33,434 bases of DNA from Treponema sp. Its GTDB lineage: Bacteria; Spirochaetota; Spirochaetia; Treponematales; Treponemataceae. Location: NCBI GenBank assembly GCA_024681195.1, contig JAILBH010000026.1, forward strand, positions 1-33,434, in the 5' to 3' direction. Positions within the stretch are counted from its first letter, which is position 1; every line of letters starts with the position of its first letter. The notes beneath the pieces were generated by a model. That model saw only the letters and a program-made list of their open reading frames with translations, did no database searches and was not told the DNA's origin. This document shows, piece by piece, positions 7,481-15,367 of the stretch. A program made the translations under genes and the position numbers.

Positions 7481-7852
7481 ATGGAAACTAAAGAAAATAC
7501 AGTAGAAAAAACAACAGAACAGAAGGCTATTGAAATTGCAAAGCTTATGGAAGACGGAAAGGGTAAGGATGTTACTCTTATTGATATAAGCGGCCTTAAT
7601 TCCTGGGCAGATTATTTTGTTATTGCAACTGTTACCAGTTCCGCACAGCAGCAGGGTCTTTCAAAGCAGATAAAGGATTATATTAAGGCAAACGATCTGG
7701 AAATTCATCCTACAAACAGAAGAAGCCCTAATGGAGATGACTGGAATCTTATTGATCTTGGAAATATTGTTGTACACCTTATGTCAGAGCAGGCCCGCGA
7801 ATTCTATAATCTTGAAAAGCTTTGGTTTAAGGGAAAAGTAATAAGTTTGTAG
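7481..7852 (+). CDS. rsfS: Ribosomal silencing factor RsfS
   Basis: A 123-residue RsfS (Iojap family) that binds L14 on the large subunit and blocks subunit joining when growth slows. Family signatures are DVTLIDISGLNSWADYFVIAT (55-residue region near 30-50), SKQIKDYIK, NRRSPNGDDWNLIDLGNIVVHLM and the closing REFYNLEKLW. The N-terminal 15 residues are a charged extension. It is the last gene of the obgE-nadD-yqeK-lcp cluster, the order found in many bacteria. No clear hairpin terminator lies in the 13 bases before the convergent acidic-protein gene. Confidence 0.96.
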   Translation: METKENTVEKTTEQKAIEIAKLMEDGKGKDVTLIDISGLNSWADYFVIATVTSSAQQQGLSKQIKDYIKANDLEIHPTNRRSPNGDDWNLIDLGNIVVHLMSEQAREFYNLEKLWFKGKVISL

Positions 7853-7865
7853 ACCGCCTTACACA

Positions 7866-8135
7866 TTATAAGTCGTATTTGTCGATGAAGGTGATGTCGT
7901 CTTCGTCATCATTACGGTTTGAAAAATAACCGTCTTCTGGTTCAACATCGTCGTATGGCTCATCTATGTCTTCTTCTTTAAAGACATCATCGTAGTAAAG
8001 GTCTTCGTCGCTGTCAAAATCATCGAGATCATCGTCTTCATCATCGCCGAAGTCATCATCAAAGTCTTCGTCAAAGTCATCGAAGTCGTCATCTAGAAAC
8101 ATCGAAAATTCATCAAGTTCTGGTTCTGAGAACAT
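7866..8135 (-). CDS. Small hyper-acidic Asp-rich protein, unknown function
   Basis: An 89-residue frame in which about half the residues are acidic (34 Asp, 12 Glu by my count) with only three Lys/Arg. The N-terminal half is a run of DDF/DEDF-like repeats with spaced aromatic residues. The C-terminal half is less repetitive (EPYDDVEPEDGYF, ITFIDKYDL). ATG 8135 is preceded by GGGG seven bases upstream on the minus strand. A possible promoter, TTGATA and TATATC (8199-8225, 15-base spacer), is imperfect. It has no signal peptide or membrane segment. It resembles low-complexity acidic proteins that bind basic proteins, nucleoid factors or divalent metals, but I do not recognise a family. The coherent frame and ribosome binding site favour a real gene. 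Confidence 0.6.
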   Translation of the reverse strand: MFSEPELDEFSMFLDDDFDDFDEDFDDDFGDDEDDDLDDFDSDEDLYYDDVFKEEDIDEPYDDVEPEDGYFSNRNDDEDDITFIDKYDL

Positions 8136-8283
8136 AGGTTACCCCATAGTATGTGCTTTTTCAGGTGGATATTTTTTTATTTCCCATCCACTAAAGAAGA
8201 TATAGTAAAGTAGCATTATTATCAACTAGTTTTTAAAAAAATTTTAAAGATTCTGTTATAATTTTATAAAATCTTTGTTATGT

Positions 8284-8311
8284 TTGACAACAATATGAAT
8301 TTTAGTATAAT
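8284..8311 (+). promoter_or_regulatory. Consensus sigma-70 promoter of ispE, almost at the start codon
   Basis: Perfect TTGACA (8284-8289), a 16-base spacer and perfect TATAAT (8306-8311). The predicted transcription start is near 8318, 2-5 bases before the TTG/ATG start pair of ispE. No Shine-Dalgarno is present. This predicts a leaderless or near-leaderless mRNA. Confidence 0.85.
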
Positions 8312-8322
8312 ATGTAAAATTG

Positions 8323-9192
8323 ATGGATGAAATTTTTACTGAAAAGGCTTATGCCAAGGTAAATTTTAATCTAAGGGTTCTTCCTGTTCGTGAAGACGGA
8401 TATCACAATATAGAAAGTATATTTCAGACTATTGAGTTGTTCGACGAATTGGAAGTTTCTGTACTTGAAGAGTCAGGCTGTTTCGTTGACTGCAGTTCAA
8501 TTAAACTCCCCCTAAATAACACATTAACTTCAGCATATGATGCCTTCTGCCGTGTTGCAGGAACAAAGGTGCCGGGTGTTAAAATTGTGTTAAAAAAAGG
8601 AGTTCCTTCGGGCGGCGGTCTTGGCGGCGGATCTTCGGATGCAGCAGCATTGGTGAGAGTGTTGGAAAGAATCTGTAATATACAGCTTTCTGACAGTCAG
8701 CTTGAGTTTATTGCAGAGAAAACGGGAAGCGATGTTTTCTTCTTTATGAAATGCCGGCCGGATGGAACAGGATGTGCTCTTGTTTCTGGGCGTGGTGAAA
8801 AAGTAAAGATAATTAAGGGACGCACGGATTTGTTTCTTGTGCTGGTTTTTCCGGATGTCTGCAGCTCTACTAAAGAAGCTTATTCCTTAGTAGATGAAAC
8901 TTTAAAGTGTGAAAACAGTTGTAAATATCCTGCCTTTGAGGAGCTTGAAGGTGTTTACCAAAAAGCTCCATCTGACTGGATTTTTATGAATACGTTTACT
9001 CCTGCGTTGTGTGGCGTATACAGTGATTTATCAAGAGCGTTGAGTACGTTAAAAAATGCTGGTTCCGAGTTCTGCGACATGTCTGGTTCGGGTTCAACAT
9101 TATACGGGGTTTTTACAAAAAGGCAACAGGCCGAGGCTTGTTTGGAGCTTCTTAAATTGTCCTGGAATTGTGCTCTTGTTCGGTTGCTATAA
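8323..9192 (+). CDS. ispE: 4-diphosphocytidyl-2-C-methyl-D-erythritol kinase
   Basis: IspE phosphorylates CDP-methylerythritol in the MEP pathway to isoprenoid precursors. The 289-residue product has the opening [23 protein letters not shown], the GHMP-kinase ATP loop [15 protein letters not shown] (residues ~95-109) and the C-terminal [12 protein letters not shown] loop. The start is either TTG 8320 or ATG 8323. No later in-frame ATG precedes the conserved KAYAKVN, so the start must lie here even though there is no ribosome binding site. spoVG follows after 26 bases with its own Shine-Dalgarno, so the two may share the ispE promoter. The MEP pathway agrees with a treponeme that makes its own isoprenoids. 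Confidence 0.95.
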   Translation: MDEIFTEKAYAKVNFNLRVLPVREDGYHNIESIFQTIELFDELEVSVLEESGCFVDCSSIKLPLNNTLTSAYDAFCRVAGTKVPGVKIVLKKGVPSGGGLGGGSSDAAALVRVLERICNIQLSDSQLEFIAEKTGSDVFFFMKCRPDGTGCALVSGRGEKVKIIKGRTDLFLVLVFPDVCSSTKEAYSLVDETLKCENSCKYPAFEELEGVYQKAPSDWIFMNTFTPALCGVYSDLSRALSTLKNAGSEFCDMSGSGSTLYGVFTKRQQAEACLELLKLSWNCALVRLL

Positions 9193-9218
9193 AAAAATGT
9201 TTTGGAGGTAATTGGCTT

Positions 9219-9497
9219 ATGCAAATTACAGAATTACGTATTCGAAAAGTCGAAGACGAAGGTAAGTTACGTGCTTATGTAACAGTAACTTTTGACAACT
9301 GCTTTGTGGTGCACAATGTTAAGATCATCGAAGGAAAAAGCGGCTTATTTATTGCCATGCCTAGCAGAAAAACTGCTAACGGTGAGTATAAGGATGTAGC
9401 TCATCCAATAAGCCCTGAGTTCCGTACAGAACTGCAGAATAAGATTATTGCTGAGTATGAAGCAGGTCATGTTGAGGTTGGCGGCGAAGCTGACTAA
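9219..9497 (+). CDS. spoVG: Septation/regulatory protein SpoVG
   Basis: A 92-residue SpoVG, a small nucleic-acid-binding regulator conserved in Firmicutes and spirochaetes. In Borrelia SpoVG binds DNA and RNA. Family features are [27 protein letters not shown] at the start and [21 protein letters not shown] in the middle (the conserved MPSRK motif). The ATG at 9219 is chosen because GGAGG (9204-9208) precedes it and it gives the standard N terminus; an earlier in-frame start near 9168 would overlap ispE. tRNA-Gln and rplY (Ctc) follow, an association of spoVG with ctc that is also known in Borrelia. Confidence 0.96.
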   Translation: MQITELRIRKVEDEGKLRAYVTVTFDNCFVVHNVKIIEGKSGLFIAMPSRKTANGEYKDVAHPISPEFRTELQNKIIAEYEAGHVEVGGEAD

Positions 9498-9518
9498 CTG
9501 AAACTATATATATGACTT

Positions 9519-9589
9519 TCTCCGCTGGTGTAATGGTAGCACACGAGCTTTTGGTGCTTAGAGTCCGGGTTCGAATCCTGGGTGGAGAA
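9519..9589 (+). tRNA. tRNA-Gln (anticodon TTG)
   Basis: A 71-base cloverleaf. The acceptor TCTCCGC (9519-9525) pairs with GTGGAGA (9582-9588, one G-T), with discriminator A9589. The D stem is around 9528-9542 with a GG-containing loop. The anticodon loop is 9549-9555 with TTG at 9551-9553, and the T arm is CCGGG-TTCGAAT-CCTGG. CCA is not encoded. The anticodon stem has a C-A mismatch at its outermost pair. It lies between spoVG and rplY and may be cut from a shared transcript, since no strong own promoter is visible. Confidence 0.95.
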
Positions 9590-9594
9590 TTATT

Positions 9595-9609
9595 CTCTGC
9601 GTTGCAGAG
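9595..9609 (+). repeat. Small hairpin just 3' of tRNA-Gln
   Basis: CTCTGC-GTT-GCAGAG, a perfect six-base stem five bases after the tRNA end and not followed by a T-run. It may be a processing or stability element between the tRNA and the rplY ribosome binding site. It is not a terminator by sequence. Confidence 0.4.
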
Positions 9610-9645
9610 GCAAAAATATTTTATGGATATAAGGAGCTTTACGAA

Positions 9646-10197
9646 ATGAGTAAGCAGACTTTGAACGCAAAAGTTCGCACTGCATCTGGTAAAACAGCTG
9701 CTAAAAAACTTCGCCAAGTAGGTAGTATCCCAGCCGTTATGTACAACGAAAAGGGCGAAGCTACTATGCTCGAAGTGAACGAAGTTGAATTCAACAAGAT
9801 TTGGAGAACAATTACTCCAACAACTTCAATCAATCTTGTCGTTGACGGCAAAGAAAACCTCGCTTTGATTAAGGATACTGAATACAATATCCGCACAGAC
9901 AAGGTTTTGCATGCAGATTTCTTTGTACCTGCAGCAGATGAAAAACTTGTTATGAAAATCAAGGTTCATTACACTGGTACACCAGCTGGTGTTTTGAAGG
10001 GTGGTTTTATGAAAGAGCGCAACAACGAAATCAAAATTAAGGCTGCTATTGCAGATCTTCCAGAAACAATTGTTGCAGACATTTCTAAGATTAACGCAAG
10101 TGAAGCTTTGCGCGTAAAGGATCTTGAAGTAGGTAAGAACGTTGAAATTCTTACAGACAAGGAGCTTCCTTTGGTAACAGTTTCACCAGCACGCTAA
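9646..10197 (+). CDS. rplY: 50S ribosomal protein L25 / general stress protein Ctc
   Basis: A 183-residue long-form L25 (Ctc type). The N-terminal 5S-rRNA-binding domain (residues 1-~95) contains LNAKVRTASGKTAAKKLRQVGSIPAVMYN and the KVLHADFF motif. The C-terminal TL5-like domain (residues ~100-183) has VHYTGTPAGVLKGG and ends VEILTDKELPLVTV. It binds 5S rRNA in the large subunit. AAGGAG (9631-9636) lies before ATG 9646. In Borrelia, as I recall, spoVG-ctc-pth-tilS are contiguous; here pth is missing between rplY and tilS. A strong terminator follows. Confidence 0.95.
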   Translation: MSKQTLNAKVRTASGKTAAKKLRQVGSIPAVMYNEKGEATMLEVNEVEFNKIWRTITPTTSINLVVDGKENLALIKDTEYNIRTDKVLHADFFVPAADEKLVMKIKVHYTGTPAGVLKGGFMKERNNEIKIKAAIADLPETIVADISKINASEALRVKDLEVGKNVEILTDKELPLVTVSPAR

Positions 10198-10230
10198 TTT
10201 TGTTTAAGTACAATTAAGCAATTTTACAGG

Positions 10231-10269
10231 CACGGGTGGTAGACAGTAGTTTATCATCCGTGTTTTTTT
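10231..10269 (+). terminator. Strong intrinsic terminator after rplY
   Basis: A 13-pair stem (10231-10243 with 10250-10262, including several G-T pairs) around a six-base loop, with CACGG/CCGTG at the base and seven T (10263-10269). The -35 region proposed for tilS lies inside this hairpin. Confidence 0.88.
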
Positions 10270-10278
10270 ATTTATAAT
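10250..10278 (+). promoter_or_regulatory. Putative tilS promoter, leaderless arrangement
   Basis: TATAAT (10273-10278) is seven bases before ATG 10286, with a weak TTTATC (10250-10255) at 17 bases. No ribosome binding site precedes the ATG. The -10 is consensus; the -35 is poor and overlaps the upstream terminator. Confidence 0.55.
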
Positions 10279-10285
10279 ATAGTAA

Positions 10286-11650
10286 ATGGAACTAACAATG
10301 CCCGGTAACGGTGAATTTACAAAAGAGGTAATGCAGGGACTTTCTAAATGCGGTGTGAACCTGAAGCTGCTTGCGGCTCAAAAAAAATCAATTGGGGTTG
10401 CCGTATCGGGAGGGGCAGATTCTGTATCTCTGCTTGTTTCGCTTTGTTCCATTTGTAAAGATTATTCTATTCCTTTAAAAGTAATCACAGTAAATCATTA
10501 TATTCGTAGTGATAAAGAAACCTGCGGCGATGTTAAATTTGTAAAAAGTCTTTGCGGCTCTTTGTGTGACAGAGGCTTTAAGCTTACTTTAAAAATCCAC
10601 GAATTAAAAAAAGGTGCTGCTCTGGAGCTTGCCCAGTCCCAGAAATGCGGTGTGGAAGCTGCAGCGCGTGAACTCAGATACGCTGCTTTTGAAGGTTTTA
10701 TAAACGAAGAAAAACTTGAATACTTATGTCTTGCCCACAATAAAAATGACCAGATGGAAACTCTGCTTATGCGGTTTTTGCAGGGGGCAGGAGGGAATTC
10801 AAAAAACGGAATTCCTTGTGTGCGTCAAAAATATATAAGACCTCTGCTTTGGACGGAGCGTTCTAAAATAGAAGCTTATCTAAAAGAAAATAAAATAGAA
10901 TGGTGTACCGACAGTTCAAACACCGATACAGCTTATCTTCGAAACCGGATCCGCGCTAAACTCATTCCGCTATTAAACGACCAGTTTGAAGGCTGGGATA
11001 AGGCTGTGCTTTCGGGTTCAGAAAAATCAGAAATGGATGCAGATTGCCTCCAGACTCTGGCCCAGAACTTTTTTGAAAAACACGCCCGCTGTGGCAAAGA
11101 AATAAAGCTTGATGCTCCTGAGTTTTACAGCCTGCACCGTGCACTCAAAATGCGTGTGCTGCTGCTTGCGTTTAATGCTCTTGGAGTAAGCTCCCGTGTG
11201 CCGTTTGTTTTTTTACGGGATATATGCGATTATGCCGATAATTATAATGGAGGAGAATCGCAAAAAACTTTTGCAGAACTAAGCGTAATCTGTAAAAAAA
11301 AGGAAGTTTTAATAAAAAAAGCATGCCAGGTACAGAAGGAAATAGTTTTTTCTGTTATAATAGAAGAATCTGGAATGTACGAGCTTCCTTTTTGCCGGGT
11401 TGAAGTTCCGCAAGCTCTTGATTTTCCTGTCCTGCTTAGAAGCTGGCAAATGGATGATTCTATTCAGACGGCAGATGGAGGAACCAAAAAGGTTAATGAC
11501 GTTCTTTCAGACTGGCATGTAGAGGAATCTCTTAAAAAGTATATTCCTGTAGTACAGGCCCTTAAAGAGAGGGAGCAGAGAATATTATGCATTTTGGGAA
11601 GCTGTATGGGTTACAGTGACTGGATTGTTAAAATGGAATGTGAAAAATGA
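10286..11650 (+). CDS. tilS: tRNA(Ile)-lysidine synthase
   Basis: TilS converts C34 of tRNA-Ile(CAU) to lysidine so that it reads AUA. The 454-residue product has the N-type ATP pyrophosphatase loop GVAVSGGADSVSLL (residues 37-50), the LAHNKNDQMETLLMRFLQGAGG segment (the LAHHxDDQxETxL family motif, here with Asn for the second His and for the first Asp) and RNRIRAKLIPLL. The C-terminal part is the TilS C domain. Possible starts are ATG 10286, ATG 10298 and ATG 10330. The first is preferred because of the TATAAT seven bases upstream, the last because AGAGG precedes it, but at only two bases distance. The end overlaps the next gene by four bases. Confidence 0.92.
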   Translation: MELTMPGNGEFTKEVMQGLSKCGVNLKLLAAQKKSIGVAVSGGADSVSLLVSLCSICKDYSIPLKVITVNHYIRSDKETCGDVKFVKSLCGSLCDRGFKLTLKIHELKKGAALELAQSQKCGVEAAARELRYAAFEGFINEEKLEYLCLAHNKNDQMETLLMRFLQGAGGNSKNGIPCVRQKYIRPLLWTERSKIEAYLKENKIEWCTDSSNTDTAYLRNRIRAKLIPLLNDQFEGWDKAVLSGSEKSEMDADCLQTLAQNFFEKHARCGKEIKLDAPEFYSLHRALKMRVLLLAFNALGVSSRVPFVFLRDICDYADNYNGGESQKTFAELSVICKKKEVLIKKACQVQKEIVFSVIIEESGMYELPFCRVEVPQALDFPVLLRSWQMDDSIQTADGGTKKVNDVLSDWHVEESLKKYIPVVQALKEREQRILCILGSCMGYSDWIVKMECEK

Positions 11651-13737
11651 AAGCGATTAGAGTTTGTTTAGTTTTAGGTTTTGTTCTTTTTGCAGGTTTT
11701 TCTGTGTTTGCACAAAGCAGCTCTGCAGCTGCCAACCGAAGAACCGCCGAACGCTGTTTGAGTCTTTCTGAAAATTTTATGCTTAATTCCGACTGGCAGA
11801 ATGCGTTGAATCAGGCAGAGCTTGGCCTTTCTTATGATGATTCAATTTCGGATCTTTTTTATGTTAAGGCCGCTTCTCAGAGTAATCTTGGTGTTCGCAA
11901 GGCAGATGTAATTGAAACAATAAAAGAATCTTTTGCAAAAGATAATTGGGTAAACTATACAAAAAACAGTGCGCGAATTCTTTATGCAGATATGCTTAGT
12001 GATACAGGACTTTATGACCAGTCACTTGCAATTCTGGATTCCGAACCGCTTTTGTATTCTGCTGATTCTGAATTTATAAGAATCAAAAACTATTACAGAC
12101 TTGGAACTACAGATTCTATTGCTCAGGCAAGAACAAGGCTTAATTCTTCACGTAAGATTTATCCAAAGGATGAACGTTTTCCAAAGCTTTTCTTTATGTT
12201 TGAGTTTGCCTTTATGAGTTATGCTGAGAGAACAGGAACTCCTTATGAAGTCCCGGAAATTGTAAGAACAATTACCAACTCTTATACGGTTTCTATTCCA
12301 GATTATTCTTCTGCAAATGTTGAGTCAGAAATTCTTGCTCTTATGTTTTGCGAACCGGAACAGCAGAAAAGACTCTTAAAAGCTGTAGGAGAAAAAAATC
12401 AGAACAATCCGACTTTTGCTTATGCAGGATTAAAAACAGGAGTTATTTCAGAAGAAAAAGCCTTTAATCTTTTCTTTGATTCATCAAACGGTTCTTATTC
12501 ACTTGGGCTTTTGGAAGACTTTGGACTTTTGCTCAAGGATGAAGAACTGATTCAAAACTTTAAACAGCGCATAGCTTCACTTGAAGGAACTGTTTATATA
12601 GATAATGACCTTGATCTTCAGTCCGAAATTGTTGTTACTTATGAAAGAGGAAGAGCCCGTACAATCAGCTATGATAAAAATATGGACGGAATTCTTGAGA
12701 TTTTTGCAACCTGTGATTTTGGTGCTCCCGTTTCTCTTTTCTTCTCTGATTCAAAGCTTGATTTATTTTATGAGTTTTATCCATACGTAAGCCGTGTTGT
12801 AGATAATACCAGCGGAAATGTTTATCACTTTTTGACAAATGAATATTCTTACAATCCTTTTGAGATGACAGTTGATACATTGTTCTCTCGTTATGAAGTT
12901 GAATTTTTTGTTCCTTATATTGATCAGGAAATAGAAATCCCTGATGAATTTATGCTTGCAAAAAATGCTTCGTCGCTCGAGGTTGCAACAAAAGAGCGCC
13001 GCAATTCCCGTGTAAGCTACACAATTTTTGAAGGATGTCCTGTTTATGCAGTATTCCTTGATTCTGGTTCGCGCTATGCTTATGCTTCAATCGAAAATAG
13101 TTATCCTTTTGTCCGTTATGTTGATTATGATAATGATGGTGTTTATGAAACTTCTGAAACCTTTGACATGGATACCGAGAATAAATATTCAGATGCCCAG
13201 AATGTTGAGCTTATAAAAAATATTTTTGGCAGCAATACTTTTAGCGAAAAGCTTTATCTTAAGAAGGTTCAGATTGACCGCGACGGAAATACAATCGTAG
13301 AATTTTCTGAAGAATACCTTGGCTATAATGGAAAGATTTCTTCCTGGGATGCAGATGAAAACGGTGTACTTGATTATGAATATATCCGCTATCCAGATGG
13401 TGCTGACGGAGTTTTGTTAGAAGAGACTATCATTTACAATGAAAACGGTGATGAATATCTTTCCATAAAAAATCAGAATGGAGTACCAACAGCTATTCGT
13501 TCAGAAGGAAAAGATGTTGAAGTCTTTAAGGGACAGAATGAAAACTTTTTCTGGATTGAAGAAAAGGGTGGTGACCTTGAAGAAACTGCAATCTTGAATA
13601 ATGTTTCCGGCGGGGTAGAGCAGGGGGCTGTTCGAGTTGTTCAGCCTGATGATGCACAACGCTTTTCTGTTATTAAGGTTGGAAACGGAATATTTTGCAA
13701 AAAGCTTTACTCTTTAGTAGCTGGAGATGAAGAGTAA
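11647..13737 (+). CDS. Exported TPR-like protein with EF-hand-like loops, unknown function
   Basis: A 696-residue protein with a cleavable signal peptide (VCLVLGFVLFAGFSVFAQ, residues ~6-23). The N-terminal ~150 residues are helical and TPR-like (LSLSENFMLNSDWQNALNQAELGLSYDD, ARILYADMLSDTGLYDQSLAIL). The second half is beta-rich and contains three DxDxDG-like loops: DKNMDGILE at 343, DYDNDGVYE at 493 and DADENGVLD at 568. The second fits the EF-hand loop pattern fully. I do not recognise the whole architecture; a periplasmic calcium-binding scaffold is an inference. It overlaps tilS by four bases. The HtrA-like gene overlaps its end or begins just after it, so the two exported proteins may act together. 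Confidence 0.8.
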   Translation: MKAIRVCLVLGFVLFAGFSVFAQSSSAAANRRTAERCLSLSENFMLNSDWQNALNQAELGLSYDDSISDLFYVKAASQSNLGVRKADVIETIKESFAKDNWVNYTKNSARILYADMLSDTGLYDQSLAILDSEPLLYSADSEFIRIKNYYRLGTTDSIAQARTRLNSSRKIYPKDERFPKLFFMFEFAFMSYAERTGTPYEVPEIVRTITNSYTVSIPDYSSANVESEILALMFCEPEQQKRLLKAVGEKNQNNPTFAYAGLKTGVISEEKAFNLFFDSSNGSYSLGLLEDFGLLLKDEELIQNFKQRIASLEGTVYIDNDLDLQSEIVVTYERGRARTISYDKNMDGILEIFATCDFGAPVSLFFSDSKLDLFYEFYPYVSRVVDNTSGNVYHFLTNEYSYNPFEMTVDTLFSRYEVEFFVPYIDQEIEIPDEFMLAKNASSLEVATKERRNSRVSYTIFEGCPVYAVFLDSGSRYAYASIENSYPFVRYVDYDNDGVYETSETFDMDTENKYSDAQNVELIKNIFGSNTFSEKLYLKKVQIDRDGNTIVEFSEEYLGYNGKISSWDADENGVLDYEYIRYPDGADGVLLEETIIYNENGDEYLSIKNQNGVPTAIRSEGKDVEVFKGQNENFFWIEEKGGDLEETAILNNVSGGVEQGAVRVVQPDDAQRFSVIKVGNGIFCKKLYSLVAGDEE

Positions 13738-13738
13738 A

Positions 13739-15352
13739 ATGAAGCTTAAACAATTTACCGGCTGCTTAGTATTTTTTATTTCTGCAATTTTATTCTTTGG
13801 CTGTAAGTCTTTTGAGCAGCCCGACAGTGTTCAAAAACCTCTCGATTATACCGACCAGGATGTTATAGAAAACGAAATCAATAATATTCATGAGCTTTTA
13901 AAAACTGAAAGTACAAAGGCTTTGTTCCATGCCTGTCTTCTTGGAAACGAAGACGTTTTAAAAGAATGCCGGGAAGCTGTAAATAAAGAAGCGTTCGAAA
14001 AAGAAGATTTTTCAAAACGAGTTGTTCTTTTAAAATCTTTGCAGAGTTCCGGAGATTATTCAGAAGAAACAATTAAGAATTATCAGGAAGCTTTGAAAAA
14101 TATGTATCAGGATGTCCCGGGATATAATGTAGATAAAGCTAAGCTTCCAAAAACTACAGCCAACTGTATTGATGCTACTGTAACTGTATGGGTAGATCAG
14201 GGCTACAAAGTTCAGAATGGAGCCGGCTATAAAGATAATGTAATTGGTTCAGGATTTTTTATTGATAAGCGCGGGTACATAATCACAAATCATCATGTAA
14301 TTCAAGAGGTTGTAAATCCTAAACGAAAATCCTCCTGCAAAGTTTATATCCGTCTTCCATCTGATATGGAAAAAATGATACCGGCAAAGGTTGTGGGCTA
14401 TGATTCAGTGCTGGATCTTGCGCTTTTAAAAGTAGCTTATGAACCGGCTTTTGTATTTGAACTTGGCGACAGTTCTGCACTTGAAGTTGGCGACAAGATT
14501 TCTGCAATAGGAACTCCAATTGGTCTTGAAGGCACTATTACAAGTGGAATTATTTCTTCTACTTCCAGAAGTCTTATTACCATTGGAACTGTTTTCCAGA
14601 TTGATGCGGCTGTAAACGCAGGAAACTCAGGCGGTCCGATTATTGATAATGACAGAAAGGTTCAGGCAGTGGTTTTTGCGGGAATGCTTGACTCACAGGG
14701 CTTAAACTTTTCAATTCCTGTTGAATACCTTAAACAGGAGCTTCCTTTATTATATGCCGGTGGAGAAGTTAAGCATGGCTGGCTTGGAGCTTATGGTCAT
14801 ACAAAAAAATATAATAATGAAAATGCGGGACTTGAAGTTCAGTATGTTATTCCAGGCAGTGCCGCAAGTTATTCCGGATTCCAGATTGGTGATGTTATTA
14901 AAAGCATAGATGGTGTTGAAATAAAAACTCTTGAGGCGTTTCAAGTTGTATGCCTTAAGTATGAAACAGGAACTATGCTTAACTGCAAAGTAGATCGTGA
15001 CGGAAAGCTTATAGATGTTGTAATTTATCTTGAAAAGAGACCGGCTTCCCCTCTTAAAGAAGCTTTTAAAAGTGATTTTGTAGATAATTCTTTTATTCCA
15101 ATTTTTGGTATGAAGATGACACGTTCATCGACAACAAACAAAAAATTATATAGAATAGAGTATGTTCTAGAGGGCAGCATTGCAGATCAAAACGGATTTT
15201 CTGAAAACGATAATCTTGAATTGTATGATGTTTCCTTTGATGATGAAAACGAAATATTTTATGTTGTAATTGTGGTACAGAGAAGAAAGAAAGGTTTCCT
15301 TGATATTCAGATGGGACTAGGAACCTCTTATGACAATCCTAATTATTTCTAA
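13739..15352 (+). CDS. HtrA/DegP-like lipoprotein serine protease with PDZ domain
   Basis: A 537-residue S1C-type trypsin-like protease. A lipoprotein signal ends at ILFFGCKS (Cys22), so it is probably lipid-anchored in the envelope. A helical region of ~110 residues precedes the protease domain. The catalytic triad is visible as His186 (IITNHHVIQ), Asp226 (LDLALLKV) and Ser297 (NAGNSGGP). A PDZ domain follows (AGLEVQYVIPGSAASYSGFQIGDVIKSIDG), and the last ~80 residues look like a second, degenerate PDZ-like unit (RIEYVLEGSIADQNGFSENDNLEL). ATG 13739 is preferred to 13727, because GGAG directly abuts 13727 while GAAGAG lies four bases before 13739. HtrA proteins degrade or refold damaged envelope proteins. 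Confidence 0.9.
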   Translation: MKLKQFTGCLVFFISAILFFGCKSFEQPDSVQKPLDYTDQDVIENEINNIHELLKTESTKALFHACLLGNEDVLKECREAVNKEAFEKEDFSKRVVLLKSLQSSGDYSEETIKNYQEALKNMYQDVPGYNVDKAKLPKTTANCIDATVTVWVDQGYKVQNGAGYKDNVIGSGFFIDKRGYIITNHHVIQEVVNPKRKSSCKVYIRLPSDMEKMIPAKVVGYDSVLDLALLKVAYEPAFVFELGDSSALEVGDKISAIGTPIGLEGTITSGIISSTSRSLITIGTVFQIDAAVNAGNSGGPIIDNDRKVQAVVFAGMLDSQGLNFSIPVEYLKQELPLLYAGGEVKHGWLGAYGHTKKYNNENAGLEVQYVIPGSAASYSGFQIGDVIKSIDGVEIKTLEAFQVVCLKYETGTMLNCKVDRDGKLIDVVIYLEKRPASPLKEAFKSDFVDNSFIPIFGMKMTRSSTTNKKLYRIEYVLEGSIADQNGFSENDNLELYDVSFDDENEIFYVVIVVQRRKKGFLDIQMGLGTSYDNPNYF

Positions 15353-15367
15353 ACTACGGAGCTTTAA

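Noticed and set aside
7859-8110. CRISPR or tandem-repeat array in the TCATCG/GAAGTC-rich stretch
   Set aside because: The repetition is irregular and follows GAY/GAR codons of an open acidic frame; no constant repeat-spacer pattern.
9168-9218. Upstream extension of spoVG from 9168
   Set aside because: Lies in the ispE coding end; the conserved protein and GGAGG point to ATG 9219.
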